Positions 44,035 through 57,747 of a DNA stretch of 64,000 nt are shown piece after piece (position 1 is the first letter of the stretch; each line of letters opens with the position of its first letter). Below the pieces are notes generated by a model that ran no database searches, had not been told where the DNA came from, and was given only the letters and a program-made list of their open reading frames with translations. The position numbers were made by a program, and so were the translations under genes. The stretch comes from Geosiphon pyriformis (taxonomy: Eukaryota > Glomeromycota > Glomeromycetes > Archaeosporales > Geosiphonaceae), in contig JAAOMT010000436.1 of NCBI GenBank assembly GCA_016748015.1, positions 1,362,847 to 1,426,846 on the forward strand, read 5' to 3'.

Positions 44035-47000
44035 ATTTAATAAATAAAATCAAATATTATCTAGTAAAATACATTAAACTAAGTAATTTAAACTAAATAT
44101 AAATTATGTATTTTTTATATATAATTAGTTACTTAGACTAAATAAAACAACACTAAACTTTTATGTAAACAGAAATTCTATTATTAATATCTCAAAAAAA
44201 TAGACACAAAACATATATACCAAAATCAATACTAAAAGCTTTAACTATTTTTAGTAATTAACTATTTTATACAATAGTATAAATAAAAAATCACAAACAA
44301 GAAAAAATATTGAATCATCTAATAGCATTAAATTCAATTTTTTATAACAAAACAATATTTGAAATAGACAAGCCATATTTTATTTTTATATATTAAATTT
44401 AAACTATACACAAAATTTATAATTTTATAATAACAATTTTAGAATTTTTAAAAACAGAAAAAGATTTTATATACTAATTTTTAAAAACAAAGTTCTTACA
44501 CAAAATTATATATACAGTAATATTAAAAAAACATAATAAATTAATTAAAACATATATAATAAAAATTTGCACAAATTAAAAAAAAACTTTTATATAGCAA
44601 ATCTGTAATTTTAACAAAATTTTGTAAGCAATAAAGACTATTATACATAAAAAAATAATTAAAAAGTTTTATATTACTATAAAAAACATAATATACTATA
44701 GTAGTATTTATTATAAAAATATTTACAAATAGCCATAAACAATTGATAATATAAAACTTTTATAAAATAAGAATAAGTATTAACAATAATTTGACTTATA
44801 AAGCCAATTACAATATAAGAGTTAAAATATTATACTAAAAATAACTTAATCCAATTAACATTTTTAATTAGACTATAATTTAAAATTTTGGTGCTAAAAC
44901 CATCTTTTTAATAAGTATAATAAATTGTTTAAAAACTGCACAAATAAAATATTTTGTATTTTCAAATATACATATATTATTAATTTTTAAATTTTTTTTT
45001 AAATAATAACTAAAAACACTATATTTAAAAAAAATACAGTATTAACCAAATTATTAATTTTGCTATTACTAAAAATACCAAAATAATTTTTAATTTTGAA
45101 CCAAAATATATACAGTTTTTTTTTCTTAATAATATTTGCAATATAATACTATTTTATTTAAAAATAATTACAAAAGTTTAATAAAACCAAAACCAATTTT
45201 AAAAAGCATATATTTAAAGCTATTTAACTGTTTAATAATATAGTAACTGCACAAAAAAAAGCACACTTCAAAACCAATATAATAGTTTATAGTTTAATTA
45301 AAGTAAATAAAACCAAACCAAAAACTTTAAATTTAATACTTAAATTTATATTATTAAAGAATATTACAACATTAGTTTTTATATCAATTAAACCCAAAAT
45401 TTTCAAGAAATTATTAATATAGATAAAAAAACTTAAAAAATTAGCAATTTGTAACTTATTACAAATAAAAAATTTATTTAAATTAAGTATACTTAAAAAC
45501 TAGAAATTTATAACAAAAGATAAAAAAACTTGGTAATAAGTTAAATATTCTAAAAATACAACTGCCAAAGTAAATTATTTAAAAACTAGATTATAAAAAT
45601 CCAGTTTTTTAATATTAAAAGCTTTTTTAATTAAGAACTTTATTATTTTTACTATACAATTGCTTAATAAAAGCAATATTAAAATGCTTAAATAAGCCAA
45701 AAACATTAAAAAAACCGAATTTATAAGAACTATTAACATTGAAATACTTTTTAAAAACCAAAAAGCAGAAAACAAAATGTTATCTAAAAACAAATTATGA
45801 TTACAAAAATTTTAACCATTTTAATTAAGAAATAATTTACCAAATTAACTTTAAAGCAAACAAAAAATAATAAAAAATAAGTAAAAACCTAATTCAAAAT
45901 TTGTAAATCCAAAAACTTATAATTAAAAAGCTGGCCAAAAATATCACAAATATTTGAAAAGCTTATTATAAAAACCAATTTGTTTTTAATTTATATTTGT
46001 TTAAAAAATTTTAAGTTATACAAAAAAAAAATTTTATCATTAAAAAAATTTATTAATAATTTAAACTTAAATTTTAAACTTTTTTTTATTAAAATATTTT
46101 ACTTATTATATATATTAAAAAAAATAAAAATAAATTAAGATTTGTAGTTAATAATAAGATATAATATTACAGAAACTAAATAAAAAAATTGTTTATTTAA
46201 AATAATTTTTCTCAGTATTTTATTAATAAAAAATTTAACATATAAATAAATTTTGGTTAAATTAAGCTTAAATAATCTATCTATAAATAAAAAAATTCTT
46301 AAGTATCTGTAAGTTTTATTTTTTTTGACAATTAAAATAAGTGAGTTACTAATAAACAACAAGAAAACACCAACTTTATAATTAATAAAAATAACTACTG
46401 TTTTATTATTATTAATTAAAATATTATTAATTTGAAAAAACTTACTTATAATATCTAAAATATATTACATTATTATTTAACTGCTACTAACCTAAATTGT
46501 ATTATTAATAAAGCTCTAATTATAAAAAAAGATATTAAATTGACTTGGTTTTTAACTTAGTCTGTTTTGGCTACAAATTTAAAGTCTATTTTATATTTGT
46601 ATATACTATTTTATCTTTTAATTTTATACAAAAAAGAATTATAAAATATATACTAAAAGAAAAAAAAAAACTTTATTTTAATTTAAATTATTATGTATAT
46701 AATACTTATCTGTTAATTTAAAGTCAGTTATAATTTAATTAACTCTATTATTGTAAATTTTACTAAAAAATCTAATAAATTTGTTACATATTTTAATATA
46801 AATTAAGTTGTTTTTTAAGTACTACCAACTTACTAAGTTATATATTTTGCATATATTTTATAAAACCAACCAAAATTTATGGTTTTTTTCTAAAACATTC
46901 TTAATTATTAAACTAATTGCCAAAATTAAAGATTGCATAAAAGTACTTCTCAAAACAAAAAATTATCTTTATAAAAAATATTAAACTTATTATAAACCAA

Positions 47001-47337
47001 AGAAATTTTGTTAGATAAAATCTTAAAAAATTTTTTTTTGTAGTTTTAATTAAAACAATAGATTGTGTGTTTATTAAGATACTTTTTTATTTATGTAACT
47101 TAAAAATTATAGAAACTTATATTTTTTTTTAAGATTAAAAGATAAATTTATACATTAAACAAACATTCAAAAGATTCAAAAACATATTTAAAATTGATTT
47201 ATTATAATATTTTCACAACTTATTTATTATTCCAAAAAAACTAATAGCTTTTTTATTAGACAAATCTATTATTATACTTAATATTTTATCAAAATTAATA
47301 AAATACATAATACCAGAAAAAACATTATTGACTATAT
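44035..47337 (-). mobile_element. Decayed old LINE, 3' half (3' UTR to RT)
   Basis: Nucleotide-level alignment with LINE B is continuous: the 3' UTR (ATTATCTAGTAAAATACATTAAAC; TTAGTTACTTAGACTAAATAAAACAACAC against CAGTCACTCAGGCCGATCAGAACAACAC), then RNase H and RT back to the 'ATACCAGAAAAAAC' region corresponding to the start of RT. A 75-codon stretch at 46,362-46,135 still encodes KNKTYRYLRIFLFIDRLFK, matching KKGEPYCYLGIFLSSNGL. Replacement of C and G by T and A is nearly complete. The element is cut at 47,337 by an LTR and continues at about 60,972. Confidence 0.78.
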
Positions 47338-48128
47338 TATTATAGATAATTATTTAAATATTAAATAAATAACAAATCTATAATTTGGTGCTTAATAGAT
47401 AATTATAAAAATAAGGTTTAAAAATTTTTGTAATTTGAAAATTTTAATTAAATTTTTTGTATAATAAACAAAAATTTAATGGCAAATAATTGACAACACT
47501 CAATGTTTAACTTTTTAGCATAGTAACTAGTTTATTCTAATAAATAAATTTTATAATAAATAATTCTTACTATTTACTCTATACTTTATTTTGGTGTTTT
47601 TTATTAAATAATTTTTAATATTATAATTTTAATACTTTTTTTAATTTATTTTAGTAAACACAACAAACAAAATAAAGAATATAAATAAAAATTAGAAAAT
47701 TAGTATTCTATTAATAACTATAATTAAAAACTATTATTTTAGTGTAGTTAAATATTAATTATTATCAACATAAGTTATTAATATAATAAAAAATAGTAAA
47801 TAATTTAATTAATAAATGATAATAACATAAATTGAGTAGTAATTAATAATTTTATTTGATAAATAAATAATTTTACTTTAAATAATAGCAAATTAACTTT
47901 TAAAATAAATAGAAAAAAAAATTAAGTCTTGAATTTTTGTCTTTTTTTCTATTTTTATTGTTATATATATATATATAATTTTTTTTATAGAAATTTCTAA
48001 AATTCTAATATCTTGTAATTTTTATTAAGAGTATTATTGAAATTTTGGAATTTTTTTTTACTATACTTATTTTTAATTAACTATTTTTTTACTTATTATT
48101 TTTCTTATTTATTATTAAATAAGTAATA
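47338..48128 (+). repeat. Decayed LTR, probable 3' LTR of the Ty3/gypsy element
   Basis: Aligns from end to end with the intact LTR at 61,538: TATTATAGATAATTATTT for TGTTACAGATGATTCTTT, ACAAATCTATAATTTGGTG for ACCAACCTGTAACTTGGTG, and ending GTAATA for GTAACA. On the minus strand the sequence just upstream is a run of eleven A (48,130-48,141), a possible polypurine tract. That supports its being the 3' LTR of the minus-strand element that follows. Orientation shown is relative to the reference copy. Confidence 0.75.
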
Positions 48129-50935
48129 TATTTTTTTTTTAATATTAAGCTTCATTAAAATTTTCTAAATTTTCTCTTTAAATTAACTTTATTACTTTTT
48201 TTTCTAAATTATATTGGCAATTCTGGTTTGTAATTTTTTAAATTAAATATTGATGATTTTTTTTATTAGTTAATTGTTACTATATTTATTACTAAATATA
48301 GTAGTATTTCTAAATAATTTTGAAATTTTGTTTATAATTGCTAAATTATTTTTACATAAATTGTTTTATCTATTATAATATAATTAAATCAAATATTTAC
48401 TTGGTTTTATCTGTATATAAGTTTTAAATATTTAGCTGTTTTTTTAAGTGATAATAGCAAAAGTTTTTAAAAAACTGTTGTGTTTATTAATTTTAATTTT
48501 TTTTGATTATTTTTTAGTATGCTGTTATTATTATTGAATTTTTTATTTTTATTTTTATTTTTTTCATTATTTTATCTATTATATTTTTAAATAATAGATG
48601 TATTTAGTATTGTAAATTGTTTTAAAGTTTTTGTTTCTTTTTTGTGTCTTTGTATTAAATAATTTGTTTATTTATTGTGATTTTTATGTTTAATTTTTAA
48701 TATTTTATAAGTTGAAACAATTATTGTACTATAAAGTGAATATTATTAGTAAATTTTATTTTTTTAATCACTTTTTTTGTTATATCTATTGGAATTTTAT
48801 ATAATTTCAACTGATTTGATTTATATTTGTTTCAATCTTATAAAATTTCATTTAATTTAACTAGTATTTTTTGTATTTCTAATTGTAGAATATTATTGGT
48901 AACTAATAATATTTTGTTATAATATAGTTTGATTAAAATTTTATTATCTTATTAGTTTATATGTTTTATTTTCCAATATAAAATAAATTGTCTTATTTGG
49001 AATTAAACTTTTTATTTTATTGTTTTTTTATCTTAGTATAATATAAAAGTATTTTGTCTTTAATTTTGAATTTAACTGATTTATCTAATAGTTAATTATC
49101 ATGTTGTTTTTTTGTTTTTTTTGTAATTTTTGAATATTATTAACTGTTTTTTTTTGTTTATATTTTAGTGTTTTTATTGATTTATATATTTTTTATAATA
49201 ATATTACTTAAAAATTAACTTCTGTTATTGGTTTAATTAGATATGTCTAAATATTTATTTTAATTCATAATGTTATTATTTTATTATAAACCAATTTAAA
49301 TTGTGTTATCTAAATTGTATTTGTTTTATTGTTTAATAAGCAAATAATACTGATAATATAAACAAGTTTTATTTGTTTTGATTTTTCTGGCTAATTTTAA
49401 TTATTATTTTATACAATATTTTGTTAAATTTTTTGATTAAGCCATTTGTTTATAGATAATATAATAATAAAAATGGTTTTTTTATTTCAAATCTTTAATT
49501 TAATTCTATTAAAGTTTTGTTTACAAAGTAAGTTCTCTAATTTAATAATAATTTTTTTGAATATTTATAATAATAAATCAATTTTTGGTGCACAAATTTT
49601 GCTGCTGTTTTTGTATTATTATATATTTGTTGTTTTTATTAATAATTATTAATAATTCTAAGTTAATTTTAATTTGATCAAATAATTGTCTTATTTTAAT
49701 TGGTTTTAATAGTTTATTGGGTCTTAATCTTCTTTTTTTTTAACAAATATTATAATTTTAAACATATTAAATAATATTTGAATATATTGATAATTAGTAG
49801 TATTATTTTTTAGTTTTTTAATTATAACTTCTTTATAGAAATATTTTGTTATTGGCTTTAAGTACATATTAAACAATATTGTTTTTTTTCTGGTTTTATA
49901 ACTATTCTAAATAACTGGTTTAATTTTTTTTATTTTTCTAATATAATATATTTTAGCAAGTAATAAAATATTTTAATTGTTGTTTTAAATAATTTTGTTT
50001 ATTTTAAGATAATTTTTTCTTAAATTTTTGGTTATTAAGATAGTATTATAGCTATTAGTATTTTTATATATTCATTTTTTAACCTATTTTTGGTTTGTAA
50101 TTTTCTTAAATTTGTCTTATTCTGAATAATCTATTAACATTTTCGTTTTTTTCTCTTTTTGTAGTATATTGTATATTTAAATAGTAATAATTTTATCTTT
50201 TATTTTGTATAATAATTGTTTTCAAATTTTTGTTTTAAAATTGATGTTGATTCTTTGTGGTTTATATTTATGTCGAATTTTTAACTTAAATACTTTTTTT
50301 ATTTCATTACAGCCTAATATATAACCAAGTATTTTAGTGTTAAAGTGCTGTAATTTTTTTTAATTGAACTTTAACTTTAGTTGGCATATGTTATTAAATG
50401 TTCTTATTTATTAAATTTTTATTATAATAAAACTGTTTTTAATGTTTGATCTAATGTATTTGTTGTAATAATATTTGAATAGATTAATATTAAAGCTTAA
50501 ACAAGCTTCTTTTTTAGTGTATTAAAAGTTTTTTGTTGTTGTTTAGTCTATTTATATTTTGTGTTTTTTGTTTAAAACTGATAAAATAGTTAAACCAGTT
50601 TGGAAAAATTGTAAATAAAATAATAGTAATATTTAACAAATTCAAAAAATGCTCTTATTTTTATGAAATTTATTGGTACTAAAAAGTTTTTAACTTTTTT
50701 AATTTTGTTTAAATTTGTTTTGATGTTATTTTTATTAATAACATGTTTCAAAAACTTGAGCTTTGTTCTTTTAAAAAAGCACTTGATAATATTTAATTTT
50801 AATTCAGCTTTTTTTAATTTTTTAAATACTTATTGAAGATAATAGAAATAATTATTAAATGTTTTAAAAAATATAATAGTATTATTTAAATATATAACTA
50901 TTAATTTCTATAGTATTCTTGTAAATATTGTTAAA
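48129..50935 (-). mobile_element. Decayed Ty3/gypsy pol, RT 3' half to integrase side
   Basis: Minus-strand translation ignoring stops gives a clear Ty3/gypsy order. The RT catalytic strand reads VIYLNNTIIFFKTF (50,899 downwards), where YLDD is expected. It is followed by KAELKLNIIKCFFKRTKLKF and the thumb (KIKKVKNFLVPINF), YNFSKLV, the RNase H entry (QQQKTFNTLKKKLV, then LILIYSN) and, near 50,160-50,120, TTKREKNENVNRLFR, matching the 'RKGKxNxxADALSR' end of RNase H. Sequence down to 48,129 should hold integrase but is too decayed to confirm. Interrupted at 50,935 by LINE C; the 5' half resumes at 57,748. Confidence 0.72.
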
Positions 50936-51066
50936 CTTCTTTCTCTCCTTCATCCCAAATTCCTGAAAAAGAGTCAAATTTTAAAAGAAGCTTTTTTTTG
51001 TTTTGCATACTGTCTTCCACTATTTTTCAAGAAACAAACTCCTTTGTTGTTGAACCGGCTGCCACT

Positions 51067-52930
51067 ATGAGTAGGCCTGGAGCTAAGAAAAGGTCAACTA
51101 GAGTCTCGACCACTGGTTCAGTTGGTGGAGGTTCAACCCAAAAAGTCAGAAAGTCTCTCAGTACTATTAAGTATTCAAGTGCGGATAAGAACCTCAAGGA
51201 TGGTGGGTCTGGTTGTGAGGATGGGCAATTTGCTAGCATGGATACGGATGGAAGAACCTCTGATGGTAAAAGCACTTCTGACTCCCAAATGAATATGTCC
51301 AATGTGAAGCGTTTCAATGCTGGTACAGCTATCAGTTCCCCTATTGGCTCTATTGATTATGGCATGGATAATGAGGTGAAAGTTTCTCTTCCTCCCTATT
51401 TGTCTTTCTCTTTGGAGAAGGTGTGGGTGAAACCCAAAATTGTTAAGTCTCAGGTGGAAGTTGCTGTGAAGAAATCATTCGCATTGAACATCAATCTATC
51501 TGCTGTGGAAGGAAAATTGGTTACAGCCAAGACTCAGGTTATCAGGAAATTGTTTTCAACAATCAATGGTTTTGGGAGGGCCACTACCCTCTCAAAATTT
51601 GAAGGAATCATCTGATCAACATTTACTTCAGTAGAAAGCATAGAAAAGACCGCGTCATTGGCTAGGGAAAATAACATCATTGTAAACAACAATCTTAAGA
51701 GACAAAGAAATATGCTCAGATCGGGCCATAGTAATCAAGAAAATTCCCATGAACACACCAAAGGAAAGGATTGTCGCCGCAATATCCGAGTTTGGAAAAA
51801 TTAAGTCAATCAAAATCCAGTTGATTGGTTTATGGCAAAAGGCTATAGTAGAATTCGCTGAATTGGAACAGGCTGTGTCTTTGGTTGCTAAATGGTCTTT
51901 CTTGATTGGTAAAGACTCAGTTCGTGTGACTATGGCAGTGGATGACTGTAAAACTTGGGCATCTAGGGACCAGTTCAAGGCACTTTTGTTTACTTTGCCA
52001 GTGGGGACTACTGCTCATGATCTTGGGGATCTTCTTGAAGGGGCTGATGGGAAAACTTGTGTCATAAATTGGTCATTGGAGACTGGTAATAGGGTCTGCT
52101 GTGCTGTTGTGTGTTTTGATTCTGATGAGGTTTTGGAGTCAGCTTTTCGCACAAAACCGATTCTTGGTGGTGTGAAACTCTCATGGGCTAGACTGGATTT
52201 GGTTTACTGTGAACGGTGTGGGAAGTTTGGTTATTCTGCCTTGGAATGTGATGCTGAGATTGCATCAGCTTTCAAATCTTCAAAGTTTTTTATAAGGCCT
52301 ACCAACCCTGATACTCGTCTCCAGCTGGCCAAATTGTATGCGAAGAAGAATGTGCCGATCTCTTATCCTGTTGCCTTTGGTGACAAATCTTGGGCTCAAG
52401 TGGTCTCAGTTGCTTCAGTCTCTCATGGTTTTCATGCTGGTTCTGGTTCCAGTTCCCCGCCTTCCGGTGATTTGAGTTTGGGTGGGGTACTCCTCCCTCT
52501 ACCTGTGGTCAATTCTCCTTTAAGTGCTCGCTTAGCGCTTCTGGAATGCTTTGTGGAGCTTCTGTCTGAACAAATTTCGAACATTCTTTCTTGTCTTGAC
52601 AATATTAGTTTGGCATCCTTGGCGTCTTCCTCTCAATTGGCTCCTTCTGTGGTAGTTTTTCAGTCCCCAATCTCTGTTTCTCTTGTGGTTGCAAACTCCA
52701 ACGTGGATTTTGACATGGCAGTTGATAATTCTTTTGTCCAGCCTATTTTTTTTTCTCTAGGTGTTACTGGTTTGCTATTGGGTCCAAGTAGTTCCAAAGT
52801 CCTGACTTCTAAAGTTGGTGGTCTGGAATTAAAGCTGGTTGCCCTCAACATCTCCATTGGTTTGATTTTGGCTAAGTTAGATCAGTTATGTGCTGGCTCG
52901 GGTTCTTCGGTTATCTCTTCATCACAATAA
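51067..52930 (+). pseudogene. LINE C ORF1: zinc-knuckle protein, one stop, one frameshift
   Basis: Begins at ATG 51067 (MSRPGAKKRSTRVS). A TGA at 51613-51615 replaces the Arg seen in LINE A (GGIIRATFTS), and a single-base frameshift near 51,690 moves the rest into the frame of 51,749-52,930. The RRM-like region (KKIPMNTPKERIVAAISEFG) and a knuckle reading CERCGKFGYSALEC (Tyr for the ligand His) follow. The C-terminal part is Ser/Leu-rich with heptad-like spacing. Confidence 0.8.
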
Positions 52931-55900
52931 CCAGTTTTATTTGGAAAATTGCCACGTGTAATATTAGGGGAATAAACAATTCTGCAAAGCAGGAAGACAT
53001 TTATCGCTGGCATAAGGAATCTGGTAGTTCAATCTTGATTGTTACAAAAACCAAGTTGTGTTCCAGTTCGCAACCATGAATTATGAAAAGATTTGAGGGT
53101 GTCCAGGTTTTTACATCTGGTCTGGATGTTGGGTTTCATGGAGCTGGTGTGGCTATTTTTGTGAACAATTCTCTGGCTTGTCATGTTTCCAAAGTTAAAG
53201 AGGTGAAGGGCAGGGTTCTTTCAATTCGCCTTTTGTTCAAGAACAAGCTTTCTGTGTCTGTCATTGGACTTTATGTCTGTGTGTCTGGTGGTGACTGTTT
53301 TGTTCAGGCTTCTGTTATTAATTCATTCATTGCTGATACTGTCAACAAGAGTTCTTTTGTTGTTTTGGGTGGGGACTTCAATGAAGACAATTCAGTCAAG
53401 GGAGCAAGTCTTAGGAAATGTTTAGGTTTGGATTTAGTTAATGTTTTTGGTAGTCACTCTCTAGCTAGAATTCCTACTTGGAACAATTCAAAAGACGTTA
53501 GCAAGATTTTGGATTACATTCTAGTTAGTGACTCTTTGATTTCAGCAGTTGTGGATCATGGTGTTGGTTCTGTCTTGGAATTTTTCAACACAGATTACTT
53601 GGCTGTGTTGATGTCTATTGGATTGGGTGGTCTTCTAGATGCTTGTTTGAACAGCATCTGCAAGCATGCTAATAAAGATTACTGGAAGTTTAAGATTAAG
53701 GATGCTGATGAAAAAAAGTGGGCATATTTTAAGGACCTCTCTGAGTGTGTGCTTTTGGGTTCTCTGGATAGGTTCAAGATGGCTGAGGATGATGGCAACT
53801 TGGATGGAATGTAGGGGATGCTAGCTGACGCCATGACTGCTTTTGCTGAAAAATAATTTTCAAGACATTGGTATAGTGAATTTGATTGTGCTAAGAATAG
53901 ACTCTCTTCTAAATTTTCCAGGTTGGAGCTTTTGGTTGCCAAGTTATTGAAAGTGCTGAGATGGGATGATACTTTGGGCTTTGATCATCTGGCTAACACT
54001 TGGCTTAAAGTTGACTCTTCTGAAGCTTTCAAAGTTTTTGGTATAATCGGGGATGGTTTGGGTTCTGCTGACTTGATAAGTCATCTTTCAAAGGTTAGGA
54101 AGCAATATAGAAAGTCCAAATATTGTGAATCTGAGGTGGCCAAAAGATCTGCTATCAGAGATACAATTGATAAGCATATAGAAAAGTTTGAAATAGACAA
54201 AGGTGGGATGATTCGGAGCATCTTAGAGCGGCCCTTTCACAAAGTCATTCTGGACCATTTGGTTGTTGATGATTCTCTTATTTTGGAACCTAACAAAGTG
54301 AAGCTCAAAGTTGATAACATCATGGTTAATTGGACCAGGAAGTGGAATGCTCTTCCTGCCTTGTCTGGTCTCTGGGCACAACAATATGCCCCTTTGGCTT
54401 ATGTTAATGATAGTGCCTTCAGTCTGGTTATGTGTAATATTACCATGTGTGAGATGTCTTTGGTTATAAGCAATATTCCTGATGGCAAAGCTGCTGGTTT
54501 GTCTGGTATTACCAATGAACTTTGGAAACACACTGGCTATTTGGTTTTGGAGTGTTTGTTGTCTTTGCTGAACTCTTGTTTGCGTTTTAGTAATGTTCTG
54601 GTCCATTGGAAAGAGGCCTGGGTGTCCATGATTCCTAAGCCTTATGGTTGGGATGGTGTCTTGTCGAATACACGACCTATTGCATTGATTGAGACAGCCA
54701 GGAAGATTCTGTCAAAAGTTCTCTTAGACATGATCTCTCTTGCTTGTAGTAGGTTTGATGTCCTCCATGGTAACAACTTTTCTGTCCTCAAAGGCACTTC
54801 CACTCAGTTACCAATTTCAGCTGTGGGTTCAATTGTAGAGGATGCTTTGAAAAAAAGCCGTGAACTTTGGCTAGTTCTTCAAAACATGCACAAAGTGTAT
54901 GACTCTGTTGGTTGGCCTCATTTAGAAGCTAGTTTACGCTGTATTAAAATGTACAGCAAGTTTATCAAGTTTTTTGGCAACATTCACAAAAGTCACTTCA
55001 ACAGAGTCATGATAGATTTTGGTTTTTCTGATGGATACAAAGTTTTTGATGGTTTGGATCAGGGCAAAGTTTTCTCATCTCTTCTATGGAGAATTTTTTA
55101 TGACCCTTTGTTATGTGAAGTTGTGAGACAAGATCATTTGTGTGGTTATCGGATCAATTTGAACTTTGTGTTGAAGACTGGAAGGATTGAGACTAATGGG
55201 GGTATGACCTCTTTTTTTGTGGCTGGTGCCTTTGTTGATAACACTATTTGGGTGGGAAATGGGCAAGCCTCTATGCAGCACATTCTTAATGTGGCCAGTG
55301 AGTTTTTTCTCATCAATGATATTAACATAAACAACGAAAAGACGATTGCCATTCCTATCAACAAAAGAGTGGGAGTTTCTGTTTTATTCATCAACAGCCA
55401 GGTTATTGCTGTTGCCAATCCTGGTCTAAGTCATTAATATTTGGGTATTTTTTTGTCCACTGATGGTTTGTCTAAGCTGAGTCTTGCCAAAGCCAATTCA
55501 GATATTAAGTTTTTCTCAAATATGGTTTTCCAGAAGGCTGTCTCTGATAAACAATTCTCTTATCTGGTTTCAGCTGTTTTGCAACCCATAGTCAGTTATC
55601 AAACGCAGTTTAGTTTTGTTTCCAAAGCTGTTTGTCTAAAATAAGACATTCTAATTAGGAGGGGTCTTAAGTCGAAAACCAATTTGCCAAGAGACTTTCC
55701 CAATGAGGCATTGCATCACCCCTCTCTTTATGGGCTGAAATTTTTTGAACAGTTGCAAGCTGAATGCAAGACAGCTTCTGTTGTGCAGTTTGTAAATTCT
55801 TCTGGAATTCTTGGCCAACTGTTCGAATATCAAATTATAGATTTGCAGGTTTTGTGCTGGGCTCTGTTGAATTCTCTGCAATATCCTGTTAAGCTAAGAG

Positions 55901-57612
55901 TAAACACTTCAAACAATTTTCTAGTGGGTGTGGTTTGTATATTTCTTGACAACAAGCTGTCTTTGGATAACAGGCTTCCCTGTGCCTTTCACTCTCCTGG
56001 CCATTTCCCAATGTCATTAGTGTTGGATGATCCTTTGTATTTCAATGTGGTTCGCTCCTTAAAAATTGCTGGTGTAGCATATGGTGACCAACTTCTGGAC
56101 AAAAATGGTTCTATTGTTAGTTGGCGTATGTTTTGCCGATGAAAAAGACTTGGTTCTAGAGGCCTTGTGCCTTTATGGTTTTTGAAGGCCTCTACTTACT
56201 TGGGTAATTGTTTGCATGCTCCCCCTTCTGTGAGTTTAGCTTCTGTCTGTGCTAGTGTTTTGAATTCAACATCTTTTGCCGACATTCGTGAGGAGATTCA
56301 TAGATTGTGGGCTGATGAGATTGATGTTTATACTGATGGTTCTCTTAGAAGTTTGGGTATGTTTCAGGTGGCGTGTGGTGCTGCCATTTATTTTCCTGGC
56401 TTGAACAAAGGTTTAGAAGTGGAGGTACATGGTGTGCTGTCTTTGACCCTAGCTGAATTAAAGACTATTGCCCTGGCTCTAGAGTGCATTTCCGCCTCTG
56501 TTTCAGTGGCTTTGCACATGGATAGTTAAGTGGCTATCAATGCATGTGTGGCTGAATTGGGTCTGTTACAGCTGGATTGTCGCAATAGTTGCTGGATAGA
56601 AAGGCACCATGTGGTTAATTTGATTAAATCTAAAGATCTGACTGTTCGCTGGATCAAGGTCAAAGGTCATGCTGGCATTGCTGGTAATGTTTTGGCTGAC
56701 ATTCTTACTGAACAGGCTGCGCATTCTGGGGTCTCTCTCTCTGTCAGGATTAATTGTAGATATGTGGTTGCTAATGACAGGCCAGTTTCCAGTAATGCCT
56801 GCCATTTTGTACATGACATTTTTCGTTCTATTTGCAAGTTTTAGTGGGAGGTGGGTCCTGGCCAAGGGGTTGTGTCTTGTTTGTTTGGTCTGGTTGTCGA
56901 TTGGAATAGTACCACTCTAGTTTGGCACCCTGACTCTCATATGCTCTCTGGGAGTATGTGTCAAGCCACTGCTGCTCTTTGTATGTACTTCATAAAAGCT
57001 GTTCATTTTAGGTTGCCTGTAGCTGTTCGAAAGAGGTTGTATAATAAGAATTACCCTGGTGTGTCTTGTCTGTTTTGTGGTGATGTGGAATTTCCCGATC
57101 ATGGTTTTACTTGTATTAAGGATGCTTCTGTGTGGTCAGATATTTTGGGTGATTTTGGTGGTTTGTGGAGGACTTTGATGGGTCCTAATCTACTGTTGCC
57201 GTCTTTTGTACTGCGAGATCTTTCTCTGAGGGTGTCTGATATTGGGTTGTATTCGGTTTTTTGTAAGAGATTTGTTCTTAAGAGTTGGATGGATGAGACC
57301 ACTGCTTCTCTTGGTGACAAGAAGAAAGTGGCCGTTATGGTGGTGGATTTTATCCGTCATTTGGCTAAGAGTCATAGAACAAACCTATGGCTCTTTAGGA
57401 CTAAGTTCAGGTCTGACATGGAGAGAAGTGGTTTGATTAATGATGATGTTGTTGTGGCCGGTGCTCTTGGTGTGGATGCTCTGCCTCTCTCAGCTGGCAT
57501 GGTCCATCTTATTGGTGTGCTAGATTCTCTTAATGTCGGTTTTGGTTTTAGGGATAGGTTCTTGTTTTTGTCTGGTGCTGTTTATAGGGTTAGTGTTTTG
57601 ATAAATGTGTAG
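52927..57612 (+). pseudogene. LINE C ORF2: endonuclease-RT-RNase H, 8 nonsense codons, start lost
   Basis: A single phase over 1562 codons, one fewer than LINE A. The start is ATA (52,927) where A and B have ATG, and stops occur at 53077 (TGA), 53812 (TAG), 53854 (TAA), 55435 (TAA), 55642 (TAA), 56140 (TGA), 56527 (TAA) and 56842 (TAG). Endonuclease: ATCNIRGINN to about 53,650. RT: GKAAGLSGITNELWK, MIPKPYGWDGVL, and FVDNTIWVG at 55,231, where the second catalytic Asp is Asn (AAC for GAC). RNase H: VYTDGSLRSLG at 56,327, then HMDS followed by a stop. The C-terminal zinc-finger-like block CLFCGDVEFPDHGFTC is kept. No frameshift in 4.7 kb. Confidence 0.87.
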
Positions 57613-57747
57613 TGTTGCCTTGATTGGCTTAAGTGGCCAGTCACATGTAGCAAATGCATGAACCATGTTTAGTTGGCTACTTTTCTTTGTAATTTATTCT
57701 AGACTTTGATTGGGCTGCACTCGTTAATAAATAAATAAATAAAAAAA

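Larger units (their letters stand above)
50936..57747 (+). mobile_element. LINE C, near full-length, nested in the Ty3/gypsy element
   Basis: About 6.8 kb on the plus strand: a 5' UTR of about 130 nt beginning CTTCTTTCTCTCCTTCATCCC and sharing AAAAAGAGTCAAA with LINE A, ORF1, ORF2, a 3' UTR with 'TGGCCAGTCACATG' and a tail of AATA repeats (57,725-57,741). Flanks 50,914-50,933 (ATTCTTGTAAATATTGTT) and 57,746-57,765 (ATTTTTGTATAGACAATT) are similar enough to be a diverged target-site duplication; both code for the same RT residues of the host element. Base composition is far less A+T-rich than the surrounding DNA. Confidence 0.86.

Noticed and set aside
49446-49652. 68-codon plus-strand frame
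   Set aside because: Lies antisense within the decayed Ty3/gypsy pol; low-complexity hydrophobic.
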